DNA from: an uncultured Collinsella sp.
GTDB lineage: Bacteria > Actinomycetota > Coriobacteriia > Coriobacteriales > Coriobacteriaceae
DNA length: 64,000 nt
Direction: 5' to 3'
Assembly (NCBI GenBank): GCA_900541235.1
Contig: UQIW01000013.1
Location: 12,175 to 76,174 of the forward strand
Shown: one piece after another, positions 41,750 to 50,240 of the stretch
Position numbering within the stretch: position 1 is the stretch's first letter
How the letters are laid out: each line of letters opens with the position of its first letter
Translations under genes and position numbers: made by a program
The notes under the pieces: generated by a model
The model's database searches: none
Told to the model about the DNA's origin: nothing
What the model saw: only the letters and a program-made list of their open reading frames with translations

Positions 41750-43612
41750 ATGATTGAGTTGCTCAGGCGTTTTGGTGGTAAGTTTCGCCGGTATATGGTG
41801 ATCGGCCCTGCGTGCAAGTTGATCGAAGTGATCTTTGACCTGCTTACGCCGCTGGTGATTGCGCAGATGATCGACAAGGGCATCGGTGTGCACGATGTCA
41901 ACGCCGTCGTCCACTACGGTATGCTGCTTGGCGCCATGGCCGTGATCGGCATCTCGTTTACGCTTGTCTGCCAAAAGATGGCGGCGCTGACCTCACAGGG
42001 CATGGGCACCGACATTCGTGGCGCACTCTACGAACACATCAACAAGCTGAGCTATGCCGAGCTCGATCGCTTTGGCACGCCGTCGCTCATCACGCGCATC
42101 ACCAACGACGTCAACCAGGTGCAGCTGGCCGTGGCGCTGGGTGTGCGCATGCTCATCCGCTGGCCTTTCCTGGCGGTGGGCTCCATGGTTGCGGCCCTCG
42201 CCATCGACCTTAAACTCGGCATTATCTTTTTGATCTGCACGCCCGCCATCGGCCTGGTGTTTTGGTTTGTCATGGCGCACTGCATCCCGTACTACAAGCA
42301 GCTGCAGGCAAAGCTCGACCGCATCGCGCTTATCTGCCGCGAGGGGCTTTCGGGCGCCCGCGTGGTCCGCGCGTTTGTGCGTGAGGACCATGAGCGTGAG
42401 CGTTTCGCCCAGGCGGCCGATGACCAGGCGCATGTCGCCATCGCGGTGGGCAGGCTCTCGTCGATTCTCAACCCCGTCACGTTTTTGGTGATGAACCTGG
42501 GCGTGTGCGCCATCCTGTGGGTGGGCGGCATTCAGGTCAACGTGGGCGAGCTCACGCAGGGCCAGGTCATGGCGTTCGTCAACTACATGACGCAGACCCT
42601 GACCTCCATCGTGTACGTCGCCAACCTGGTCGTGGTCTTTACCAAGGCGAGCGCCAGCGCGTCGCGTATCAACGAGGTGCTCAATTGCGTGCCGAGCATC
42701 ACCGACGAGGGCAATCAGCCGGTTGCGCTGCCCCAGGCACCCGCGACGGACGTCGACGCCCCGGCCCCTGCGCTGAGCTTGAGCCATGCGAGCTTCTCGT
42801 TTGGCGCCGGTGCGGCCAACGCCGTCAACGATGTGACCCTGGAACTCCCACTGGGCAAAACACTCGGCATTATCGGCGGCACGGGCAGCGGTAAGTCCAC
42901 GCTCGTTTCGCTTATCCCGCGCCTGTACGATGCAGGCGCCGGCAGCGTGTGCGTGATGGGCGCCGACGTGCGCGCTTGGCCGCTCGACCAGCTGCGCCAT
43001 GTGGTTGCGACTGTTCCGCAGCGTGCGTCGCTGGCGAGCGGCACTATCCGCAGCAACCTGACCTGGCGCGATGAAGCCGCGACCGACGAGGAGCTCTGGG
43101 CAGCGCTCGATATGGCGCAAGCGAGCGAGTTCGTGCGCAGCAAGTCGCAGGGGCTCGATGCCCCGGTCGAGGCGGGCGGTAAGAACTTCAGCGGTGGCCA
43201 GCGCCAGCGTCTGACCATCGCGCGTGCCCTAGTGGGCTCGCCTCAGATATTGATCATGGATGACTCCGCGTCGGCGCTCGACTTTAAGACCGACGCGGCG
43301 CTTCGCCATGCCATTCGCGAGCGCAGCGTGCGCGGTGCCGTCGAGGGCGGGCTGCCGCTCACGACCGTCATCGTGAGCCAGCGCGTCTCGACCGTGCGCG
43401 ACGCCGACATGATCTGCGTACTCGACCACGGCTCGGTTGCGGGTCTGGGCACGCATGATGAGCTGTACGCGACCTGCCAGCTCTATCGCGAGATTTGCCA
43501 GTCGCAGCTGCGCCGCGAGGAGCTTGAGGGCCAGCGGGGGAGCACAGCGCCCGCGTCCACCCCAGGCGCCCCGACCGCCCCCGCATCTGTCTGCGCAAAG
43601 GAGGGCTGCTAA
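41750..43612 (+). CDS. Heterodimeric ABC exporter 2, subunit with degenerate ATP site
   Basis: A 620-residue half-transporter: six membrane segments, then an ATPase domain with Walker A GGTGSGKST and signature FSGGQRQR intact. The Walker B region is ILIMDDSASALD (Asp for Glu) and the switch IVSQRVST (Gln for His), as in the first exporter. A ~35-residue Ala/Pro/Ser tail at the C-terminus is unusual. ATG 41750 follows AGGGAG. The stop adjoins the partner's ATG directly. Confidence 0.87.
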   Translation: MIELLRRFGGKFRRYMVIGPACKLIEVIFDLLTPLVIAQMIDKGIGVHDVNAVVHYGMLLGAMAVIGISFTLVCQKMAALTSQGMGTDIRGALYEHINKLSYAELDRFGTPSLITRITNDVNQVQLAVALGVRMLIRWPFLAVGSMVAALAIDLKLGIIFLICTPAIGLVFWFVMAHCIPYYKQLQAKLDRIALICREGLSGARVVRAFVREDHERERFAQAADDQAHVAIAVGRLSSILNPVTFLVMNLGVCAILWVGGIQVNVGELTQGQVMAFVNYMTQTLTSIVYVANLVVVFTKASASASRINEVLNCVPSITDEGNQPVALPQAPATDVDAPAPALSLSHASFSFGAGAANAVNDVTLELPLGKTLGIIGGTGSGKSTLVSLIPRLYDAGAGSVCVMGADVRAWPLDQLRHVVATVPQRASLASGTIRSNLTWRDEAATDEELWAALDMAQASEFVRSKSQGLDAPVEAGGKNFSGGQRQRLTIARALVGSPQILIMDDSASALDFKTDAALRHAIRERSVRGAVEGGLPLTTVIVSQRVSTVRDADMICVLDHGSVAGLGTHDELYATCQLYREICQSQLRREELEGQRGSTAPASTPGAPTAPASVCAKEGC

Positions 43613-45472
43613 ATGAATCCGTACACTTCCTCCGGTTCGGTCGCCACGATGACGGCCAACGTGTCCGGTAACGATAACCTCAACGACCTGGGCGACGGTC
43701 CGCGCCAGCCCGGCGATCCCGAGCGCTATCCCGTGGGTGCGGTGACCCGCCGCCTACTGGGCTATGTTCGCCCGCATCGCATTTCGTTTGTAGCGTCGTT
43801 TGTGAGTGCCGCCGTCTCGGTGATCTTGCAACTCTATACGCCCATTCTCATCGGCGAGGGCATCGACCTTATCGTCGCCGCCGGGCAGGTGGACTTCGAC
43901 GCGCTGCTGCCGCTTGTTACCAAACTCGCGCTCGTCGTGGTGGGGGCCGCGGCCTTCCAGTGGCTACAGGGCTATTGCGTTAACCGCCTGTCCTACGAAA
44001 CGGTGCGCGACATGCGCGTGGAGGCGAGCGATAAGCTCAGCCGTATGCCGCTCAGCTTTATCGACAGCCATGCCCACGGCGACCTTATGAGCCGCGTGGT
44101 CAACGACGTCGATCAGGTGGGCGACGGTCTGCTGCAGGGCTTTACGCAGCTCTTCGCCGGTGTTATCACCATCGTGGGCACGCTCGCGTTTATGCTCTCC
44201 ATTAACCTGACCATGACGCTCGTGGTGGTACTCATCACGCCGCTTTCCATTTTTGCAGCTGGTGCTATTGCCAAGCTTTCCAACAAAAGCTTTACGGCAC
44301 AGCAGCGTATTCAAGGGCAGCTCGGTGGTCATATCGAGGAGTACGTAGGCGAGCAAAAGCTTGTCGACGCCTTTGCCTATGGCCCTAACGCCCAGCAGCG
44401 CTTCGATGCCCTCAATGCCGAGCTCTACACCGCGGGCGAGCGCGCGCAGTTTATGGGTTCGCTCTCCAACCCCGGTACGCGCTTTATCAATAACATCATC
44501 TATGCCGTGGTCGCTGTGATCGGCTGCGTGGGCGTGATCACGGGCGTGCCCGCGGCGCTTACGGTGGGCGGCGTGCAGATCTTCCTGTCCTATGCCAACC
44601 AGTACACCAAGCCGTTCAACGAGGTCACCAACGTCATTACGCAGATCCAGACCGCGTATGCCTCGGCGCGCCGCATGTTTGCGCTGCTCGATGCGCGCGA
44701 GCAGGAGCCCGACGCGCCAGATGCCGTGGAACTTGCCGCACCGCAGGGCGAGGTCGCCCTTGAGCATGTGGACTTTAGCTACGTGCCCGACCGCAAGCTG
44801 CTTCAGGACATCTGCATCGAGGCTAAGCCCGGCATGCGCTTTGCCCTGGTCGGTCCTACGGGCTGTGGCAAGACAACGCTCATCAATTTGCTGCTGCGTT
44901 TTTACGATATCGATGCCGGTCGCATCATGGTCGATGGCCGGTCTTCGCGTGACTACACGCGCGCAAGCCTTCGCCGCGCCTTTGGCATGGTGTTGCAGGA
45001 CACTTGGCTGTTCGAGGGCACGGTGGCGGAAAACATCGCCTACGGCTGTCCCGACGCCACGCGCGAGCAGGTTATCGAAGCTGCCAAGCGCGCGCACGCG
45101 CACAAGTTTATCGTGCAGCTGCCAGGCGGCTACGATACGGTAATCGGCGAGGACGGCGGCACGTTTAGCCAGGGTCAAAAACAGCTGCTGTGCATCGCGC
45201 GCGTCATGCTCACCGACCCGGCGATTCTGCTGCTGGACGAGGCAACGTCGAGCATCGATACGCGTACCGAGCTGCAGGTGCAGGCGGCATTCGACGAGCT
45301 CATGGCTGGCCGCACAAGCTTTGTCGTGGCGCACCGCCTGAGCACGATTCGTAACGCCGACTGCATTCTGGTGATGCGCGACGGGCAGATTATCGAGTGC
45401 GGCACGCACGACGAGCTGCTAGCGGCAGGCGGCTTCTACGCCGAACTCTACCGCAGCCAATTCGCCCAGTGA
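43613..45472 (+). CDS. Heterodimeric ABC exporter 2, catalytic subunit
   Basis: A 619-residue half-transporter with a ~40-residue hydrophilic N-terminal extension, six membrane segments and a full ATPase domain: Walker A GPTGCGKTT, signature FSQGQKQL, LLLDEATSSID and VVAHRLST. It completes the second asymmetric exporter of the window. Unlike the first pair there is no MarR gene beside it. Confidence 0.87.
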   Translation: MNPYTSSGSVATMTANVSGNDNLNDLGDGPRQPGDPERYPVGAVTRRLLGYVRPHRISFVASFVSAAVSVILQLYTPILIGEGIDLIVAAGQVDFDALLPLVTKLALVVVGAAAFQWLQGYCVNRLSYETVRDMRVEASDKLSRMPLSFIDSHAHGDLMSRVVNDVDQVGDGLLQGFTQLFAGVITIVGTLAFMLSINLTMTLVVVLITPLSIFAAGAIAKLSNKSFTAQQRIQGQLGGHIEEYVGEQKLVDAFAYGPNAQQRFDALNAELYTAGERAQFMGSLSNPGTRFINNIIYAVVAVIGCVGVITGVPAALTVGGVQIFLSYANQYTKPFNEVTNVITQIQTAYASARRMFALLDAREQEPDAPDAVELAAPQGEVALEHVDFSYVPDRKLLQDICIEAKPGMRFALVGPTGCGKTTLINLLLRFYDIDAGRIMVDGRSSRDYTRASLRRAFGMVLQDTWLFEGTVAENIAYGCPDATREQVIEAAKRAHAHKFIVQLPGGYDTVIGEDGGTFSQGQKQLLCIARVMLTDPAILLLDEATSSIDTRTELQVQAAFDELMAGRTSFVVAHRLSTIRNADCILVMRDGQIIECGTHDELLAAGGFYAELYRSQFAQ

Positions 45473-45599
45473 GCAAGCCCGTGGGGCAAATTAATCAATC
45501 GACAGACGGTGGTTTACATCTGTCACGTTAGTACTAAGATATTCATCTAATAAATTGCATTAGTGGCTTTAGTTTTGGGGGATACGAGGCAACGTGACT

Positions 45600-46151
45600 A
45601 TGACGTGCTCTTTGGTGGTTAACAGCAAGAGCGGTAATACCAGGATGGTTTCGGGTGCGATCAAGCGCGCTCTGCAGGCTGCGGGTGTTGAGTTTGTCCA
45701 TGCCGCGGCGTTGAGCGACGATGCGGATGCAGATCAGGTTGCGCTCGAGGCGCAGGGCGCCTGCGCGGCCGACACGGTGCTCGTCGGTTTTTGGTGCGAC
45801 AGGGGCGCGTGCACGCCTTCGGTTGCCGCGCTGCTCTCCGCTCTGCACGGCAAGCGCGTTTTCCTCTTTGGTACCTGCGGTTTTGGCGCCGACCAGAGCT
45901 ATTATCAGCAGATTATCAATCGCGTGACCTCCAATTTGGCCGAGGATGCCGAGCTTGTGGGTTGGGCAATGTGCCAGGGCAAGATGGGTCCCGCGGTCAA
46001 GCAGCGCTACGAGGCCATGCTCGAGCAAGATCCCGACAATGTCCGCTTTAAGATGCTGCTCGATAACTGGGTCGCCGCAAAGGATCACCCCACCAAGGAA
46101 GATCTGGACAACATGGCCGCAGCCGCCAAGAAGGCCGTTTTGGGCGAGTAG
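45600..46151 (+). CDS. Flavodoxin-family protein
   Basis: A 183-residue cytosolic protein with the FMN phosphate-binding loop SKSGNTRMV at residues 10-18 and a flavodoxin-like alternating beta/alpha pattern (VLVGFWCDRGACTPS, VFLFGTCGFGAD). It probably carries FMN and transfers electrons, or is a related quinone or FMN reductase; the partner is unknown. ATG 45600 gives better spacing to GAGG than the GTG at 45594. A terminator follows at 46193. Confidence 0.75.
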   Translation: MTCSLVVNSKSGNTRMVSGAIKRALQAAGVEFVHAAALSDDADADQVALEAQGACAADTVLVGFWCDRGACTPSVAALLSALHGKRVFLFGTCGFGADQSYYQQIINRVTSNLAEDAELVGWAMCQGKMGPAVKQRYEAMLEQDPDNVRFKMLLDNWVAAKDHPTKEDLDNMAAAAKKAVLGE

Positions 46152-46192
46152 ACCGTCGCTCGCGGTGCCGCGCGTTCAATCGTACAAACGTG

Positions 46193-46220
46193 AAAGCCTC
46201 GAGATTCTCGAGGCTTTTTT
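46193..46220 (+). terminator. Rho-independent terminator after the flavodoxin gene
   Basis: AAAGCCTCGA pairs with TCGAGGCTTT followed by TTT. Confidence 0.88.
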
Positions 46221-46221
46221 C

Positions 46222-46353
46222 TTGACACTTGTGGACGCAACCGTGGCAAGCGTTTGGGGTGACATTTTCCATCACCTCGATGACGAGGCCGTTCTGGACA
46301 ACACGCTCGCATACGTTCGCTGGATGTATTCAGAGTGGGAAGGGCTTTCCTGA
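46222..46353 (+). pseudogene. Possible C-terminal gene remnant (43 codons)
   Basis: The frame beginning TLVDATVASVWGDIFHHLDD and ending in RWMYSEWEGLS has protein-like composition and codon use, but no start codon with ribosome-binding site and a terminator directly upstream. It may be the tail of a deleted gene. The family is not recognised. Confidence 0.25.
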
Positions 46354-46365
46354 TGGATGGGGTTT

Positions 46366-46475
46366 CGGAAAGTGCGTCCCAGAATTTGCCTTTGGAATGG
46401 GATGGAGTTTCCCAACGGGCCCGTAAGCGGAAACTGCATCCCGCTCCGGACGTGAATTCTGGGACACGGTTTCCG
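46366..46475. repeat. Three-tier nested palindrome
   Basis: Outer CGGAAA with TTTCCG; GTCCCAGAATT (46376-46386) with AATTCTGGGAC (46455-46465); inner GGGATGGAGTTTCC (46399-46412) with GGAAACTGCATCCC (46429-46442, one mismatch). A 12-nt internal loop sits on each side between tiers. Build resembles the 69-bp-core palindromes. No gene is supported in the rest of 46152-46711 apart from the possible remnant. Confidence 0.65.
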
Positions 46476-46483
46476 GATGCAAA

Positions 46484-46504
46484 AAGGCCACATGACGTGG
46501 CCTT
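46484..46504. terminator. Small hairpin AAGGCCA/TGGCCTT
   Basis: A 7-bp stem with preceding A run; for minus-strand transcripts it would give a U-rich tail. Confidence 0.45.
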
Positions 46505-46560
46505 CGACTTATATATGTTCAGCGGATACCCCTACGACAAGCCGCGCTCCAACAACAAGG

Positions 46561-46691
46561 CGTCTGCCCGGCGACGCGGAACGTAAGGTTCATCGCGAGT
46601 TCCGCACGAGCCGGAGAGCACTTAATGTGCTCTCCGTGCGAGCAGGACTGTCCGAGCGGGGAACCTTACGTTCCGCGCCGCCGGGCAGACG
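46561..46691. repeat. Long nested palindrome, copy 3 of the 69-bp-core family
   Basis: Arms 46561-46591 and 46661-46691 (31 bp, one mismatch) enclose exactly 69 bp. The interior shares CGCGAGTTCCGCACGA, the inner loop CACTTAATGTG and GAGCAGGACTGT with copy 1 at 2070, while the outer arms and inner stem bases (GGAGAG/CTCTCC against GGAGGC/GCCTCC) differ. It lies 20 bp from the 3' end of the sulfatase gene. Confidence 0.85.
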
Positions 46692-46711
46692 AACCAGTTA
46701 TGAGTGACCCG

Positions 46712-49012
46712 CTACTTGATCTTGGTCGTACCCGGTGCCAGGTTGGGGTCGGTTTCGTTGGCCTCGGTCTGGAAATGCTCGGTGTAGACGTTCTTGCCGT
46801 CGCGGAACATCTCGTAGTACTGCATCTTGGCGTAATCCTCGCGCGCCTTGGTGGCGGCTGCTGCGGCGGCGTCGTCGCCGGTGACGTTGGAGGAGAGCGC
46901 CCAGCGCAGGCTGGCGTCCTCGTAGCCCACCGAGTTGATGGCGGGCAGCGACTCACGCAGCGTCATGTGCGCCTTCTGGTAGTCGGAGAGGGGTGCGCCG
47001 ATCAGCTGCATAAGCTGCGTGGACAGGTAGTTGGTGGACAGGTCGTCGACCTCGCTCGTCTGGTCGCAGCCGGCAACGTCGTAGTTGGCCCAGATGATGT
47101 AGTCGGTCTGCCACAGACGCTCCTGATGCGTGGCGTCGTCCTCACCGGTAAACCACTTGTCGTTGAACTTGGACGGGAAGAACGGCTGGTGATCGCCCCA
47201 GAACACCACGACCACCTTGCGGTCGAGCTTGCTCAGGGCGTTAAGGAAGTAGCGCAGCGCCTGGTCGGACTGCTCGATGCACGAGACGTACTCGTCGACA
47301 TCGGAGAGCGTGCCGTCCTCGACGGTCTTGGCGTCCAGATCGGTCGTGTCGATGTTCAGGTGCATCTGCTTGTCGACCGGCAGCAGGCCCGTGTCGTAGC
47401 CCGAGTGGTTCTGCATGGTCACGTCGAAGATAAACTGCGGATCGGCGTTCTGGTCGAGCAGCTCAAGAATCTTGTCATAGGTCGCCTGGTCGGTCACCAT
47501 ACCGCGCAGAGTGTCGGCTCCCTGGAAGTCGTTGATGGACAGGAACCGGTCAAAGCCAAAGTCCTTGTACACGTTCTCGCGGTTCCAGTTGGTGGCGTGG
47601 TTGGGGTGCATGGCCGTGGTGGAATATCCGAGCGACTTGAACTGCTCTGCCAGGTTCCCGGTCGTTTCCATGTTGTAGATGGTGTAGGGGTACACGCCCG
47701 AGCCCAGGTTGGCCATGGAGTTGCCGGTCATAAACTCAAACTCGGTATTGGCGGTACCGCCGCCGTAGGCGCTCACGTAGAGCTTGCCGCGGCTGAGGCA
47801 GTTGGACAGGTTCTTAAAGTACTGCGGGCCCTCGTAGCCGGCGCGCATGTTCTGGTAGATCGACAGATCCGAGAAGGTCTCGTTCATGATGGCGATGACC
47901 GTGGGCTTCTCGCTGTCGAACTGCTCCTTTGCGGCGGCGCGCTCATCGCTCTTAGCCGCGTCGGATTTGTCATAGGCCTTGGCGTACTTTTTGAGCGTGG
48001 CCTTGGCATCGTCGACGGAGTAGTCGGCGGGTTTGGGCGGCTTGATGGACTGCGCTGCGCTAATGAAAGCGGGCAGGTAGCCCTCGCGCCAGTAGCTCTC
48101 GAGCGGGCGCCAGGTGTAGACGGTGATGCCGAGGGTGTTGTAGTAGTCGATGAGCGTGACGTGTGCGGTCACACCGCCCAGGCACAGCACGGCGACGAGC
48201 AGGTTGGTGAGCAGCATGCGCTTGGCGTTGGCGGCGCCCTTCTGACGGTGCGGTGCCACCAGGCCGGCGTACTCGCACAGCAGCATGGCGATGGCGGTAA
48301 AGCCCATGGACAGCACGCAGAACAGCGAGATCGAGAAGGTGTAGCCGGTGCCGGCGACCGCGGCGGCGGTGGAGATGGCCGAAAGGTCGCCCGGCTGGAT
48401 GGGCATGGATTTAAACGTGATGACGAAGAACTCGGCAATGCCCAGGACAAAGAGGGCAAAGGCCAAGACCGCGGGGGCTGCGCCGTGGCGCTGGAACAGG
48501 AAGAACAGGCCGACCATGAGCGTGGTGATGATGGCCCACTCGAGCAGGATGCACAGGGGGTAGACCCAGGTAAAGTCGTGGTTGGACGAGACCTCCATGC
48601 CCAGCAGCGCAAAGACGCCGGCGAGCAGCAGGCACAGGACGGCGGCGACGAGCGGTTTACCCACAAAGGCTCCGCGCAGGCGGGCGAGCTTGCCGGTGGG
48701 GGCGGGGGCGTCGGGCCCGGCGAACGCAAAGACGCGCGGGGCGATGCGGTCGCGGGCGATGCTGGCCCAAGCGCAGCCGGTGAGGATGGCGTTGGTCAGG
48801 ATGAGCATCACGAAGGCGAGCGGCTCGTTCTGCGCGACGAGGCCAATAGCGCCCCAGACGGTCAAAAAGAGCTGGAACAGGCCAAAGGCGACGCTCCAGG
48901 CGAAGGCGCCCTTGGCAACGGTGCCCGACTGAGCGCGAATGGCCTTGGCCTCGCGCAAGACAAGGTAGACGGTCGCCGCAAGACCGACGAGCGAGATGGC
49001 GGCAGCGAACAT
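46712..49012 (-). CDS. LTA synthase-family membrane sulfatase/phosphoglycerol transferase
   Basis: A 766-residue membrane enzyme. About seven to eight hydrophobic segments occupy residues 1-~320, followed by an extracellular alkaline-phosphatase-fold domain (sulfatase family PF00884). The nucleophile Thr lies in GGGTANTEFEFMTGNSM, and metal ligands lie in IAIMNETFSD and VFWGDHQPFF. LtaS-type enzymes polymerise glycerol phosphate from phosphatidylglycerol onto wall lipoteichoic acid or related glycopolymers. ATG 49012 is chosen because GAGGAG sits seven bases before it; an in-frame start at 49027 lacks this. No other teichoic-acid genes are nearby. Confidence 0.85.
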   Translation of the reverse strand: MFAAAISLVGLAATVYLVLREAKAIRAQSGTVAKGAFAWSVAFGLFQLFLTVWGAIGLVAQNEPLAFVMLILTNAILTGCAWASIARDRIAPRVFAFAGPDAPAPTGKLARLRGAFVGKPLVAAVLCLLLAGVFALLGMEVSSNHDFTWVYPLCILLEWAIITTLMVGLFFLFQRHGAAPAVLAFALFVLGIAEFFVITFKSMPIQPGDLSAISTAAAVAGTGYTFSISLFCVLSMGFTAIAMLLCEYAGLVAPHRQKGAANAKRMLLTNLLVAVLCLGGVTAHVTLIDYYNTLGITVYTWRPLESYWREGYLPAFISAAQSIKPPKPADYSVDDAKATLKKYAKAYDKSDAAKSDERAAAKEQFDSEKPTVIAIMNETFSDLSIYQNMRAGYEGPQYFKNLSNCLSRGKLYVSAYGGGTANTEFEFMTGNSMANLGSGVYPYTIYNMETTGNLAEQFKSLGYSTTAMHPNHATNWNRENVYKDFGFDRFLSINDFQGADTLRGMVTDQATYDKILELLDQNADPQFIFDVTMQNHSGYDTGLLPVDKQMHLNIDTTDLDAKTVEDGTLSDVDEYVSCIEQSDQALRYFLNALSKLDRKVVVVFWGDHQPFFPSKFNDKWFTGEDDATHQERLWQTDYIIWANYDVAGCDQTSEVDDLSTNYLSTQLMQLIGAPLSDYQKAHMTLRESLPAINSVGYEDASLRWALSSNVTGDDAAAAAATKAREDYAKMQYYEMFRDGKNVYTEHFQTEANETDPNLAPGTTKIK

Positions 49013-49225
49013 GCTGAGACTCCTCACAAACTAAAACCTACGAAAGCGGGGGTTTACCCGATTGTTACCAAGATATGCGCTGCAATTGGTGGCTGCGCAC
49101 AACAACCAGCCATATTAACGCGCACGTGTGGCGGTGTGGCGCAATGGAGTGGCGACCTGCGCGATAATGGACGGGAATTACACGGAAACGTAAAGGCTTC
49201 TTAAAGAATTAGCGAGGATGAGGCG

Positions 49226-50074
49226 ATGAACGAGCAGGTTTGCACCAAGGCTGTGGATACGTGCGGCTATCCGGTCGAGACGACGGGCAATGCGGTGCTG
49301 GACACGTTGGAGCACCGTTCCTCCACGCGTGCCTTCGCGTGTGATGACGATGACCGTCCCGTGGCGGTGACCGACGAGCAGCGGGCGGCGATTCTGCATG
49401 CGGCGAGTCGTGCGCCGTCGGCGGGCGCCATGATGATGTATTCCATCGTGAGCATCCGCGAGCAGGCAACGCTCGACCGCCTGGCCGACCTGTGCGACCA
49501 CCAGCCCATGATCGCCAAGGCGCCCTGGGCACTGATATTTGTGGTCGATTATGCCAAGTGGATCGATCTGTTTGAGCACGTGGGCTGCTTTGAGCCCGAG
49601 TTTGTCGAGCGCACGGGTAAGGCGCCCCGCCGCGCGCCGGGTTTGGGCGACTTTGCCATCGCGGCCCAGGACGCCGTGATCGCCGCGCAAAACGCCGTGG
49701 TTGCCGCCGAGGCTCTGGGCCTGGGGAGCTGCTATATCGGTGATATCGTCGAGAATGCCGAGGAAGTTGCCGAGCTGCTCGATCTGCCGCCCTATACCAT
49801 GCCGCTGTCGATGCTCATCATCGGCACGCCCCGCAAGGAGCGCCCGGCTATTGCGCATCCCGTGGTGAACCTGGTGCACGAGGAGCGCTACTGCCGCGCC
49901 GATGCTGCGACCATGGACGCGCAGGTGGCCGAGATGGACGCGATGTTCCGTCCGCATGCCCGCGAGGTAGGCGAGCGCGTGGTGGATATCTACACCCGCA
50001 AGCACACGAGCCCCTTTATGGCCGAGATGAGCCGTTCCATGGAGTGGTGGTTCAAAAACTGGCTCGGCAAGTAA
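49226..50074 (+). CDS. Nitroreductase-family protein (NfsA-like)
   Basis: A 282-residue FMN oxidoreductase, longer than the 173-residue one at 25999. FMN-binding residues are in EHRSSTRAF and HAASRAPSAGAMMMYSI, and the helix ALGLGSCYIGDI is typical. An extended C-terminus (HAREVGERVVDIYTRKHTSP, then FKNWLGK) is distinctive. It probably reduces nitro- or quinone-type substrates using NADPH. A short hairpin repeat starts seven bases after the stop. Confidence 0.82.
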   Translation: MNEQVCTKAVDTCGYPVETTGNAVLDTLEHRSSTRAFACDDDDRPVAVTDEQRAAILHAASRAPSAGAMMMYSIVSIREQATLDRLADLCDHQPMIAKAPWALIFVVDYAKWIDLFEHVGCFEPEFVERTGKAPRRAPGLGDFAIAAQDAVIAAQNAVVAAEALGLGSCYIGDIVENAEEVAELLDLPPYTMPLSMLIIGTPRKERPAIAHPVVNLVHEERYCRADAATMDAQVAEMDAMFRPHAREVGERVVDIYTRKHTSPFMAEMSRSMEWWFKNWLGK

Positions 50075-50080
50075 CGAATG

Positions 50081-50127
50081 CGGCGATGTGACAAAGGGAC
50101 AGTCCCTTTGTCACATTCCATATCGCC
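50081..50127. repeat. Short hairpin repeat, TGTGAC-arm subtype, copy 2
   Basis: ATGTGACAAAGGGAC pairs with GTCCCTTTGTCACAT (AG-centred), and outer CGGCGAT pairs with ATCGCCG. Same arms as the hairpin at 31514. Confidence 0.75.
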
Positions 50128-50240
50128 GAGGTGGCCTAAAGGCCGTATAAATGTTTATTTAGCTGGGAAAACAGTGCATTAAAACATGGGCCGATTACCT
50201 ATAATCCCCTCGAACGTTAAAGTTGGGAGGAAACCGGCTT

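Noticed and set aside
46625..49204. 859-codon plus-strand frame opposite the LTA-synthase-like gene
   Set aside because: It is a shadow of the minus-strand gene, which carries intact catalytic motifs.
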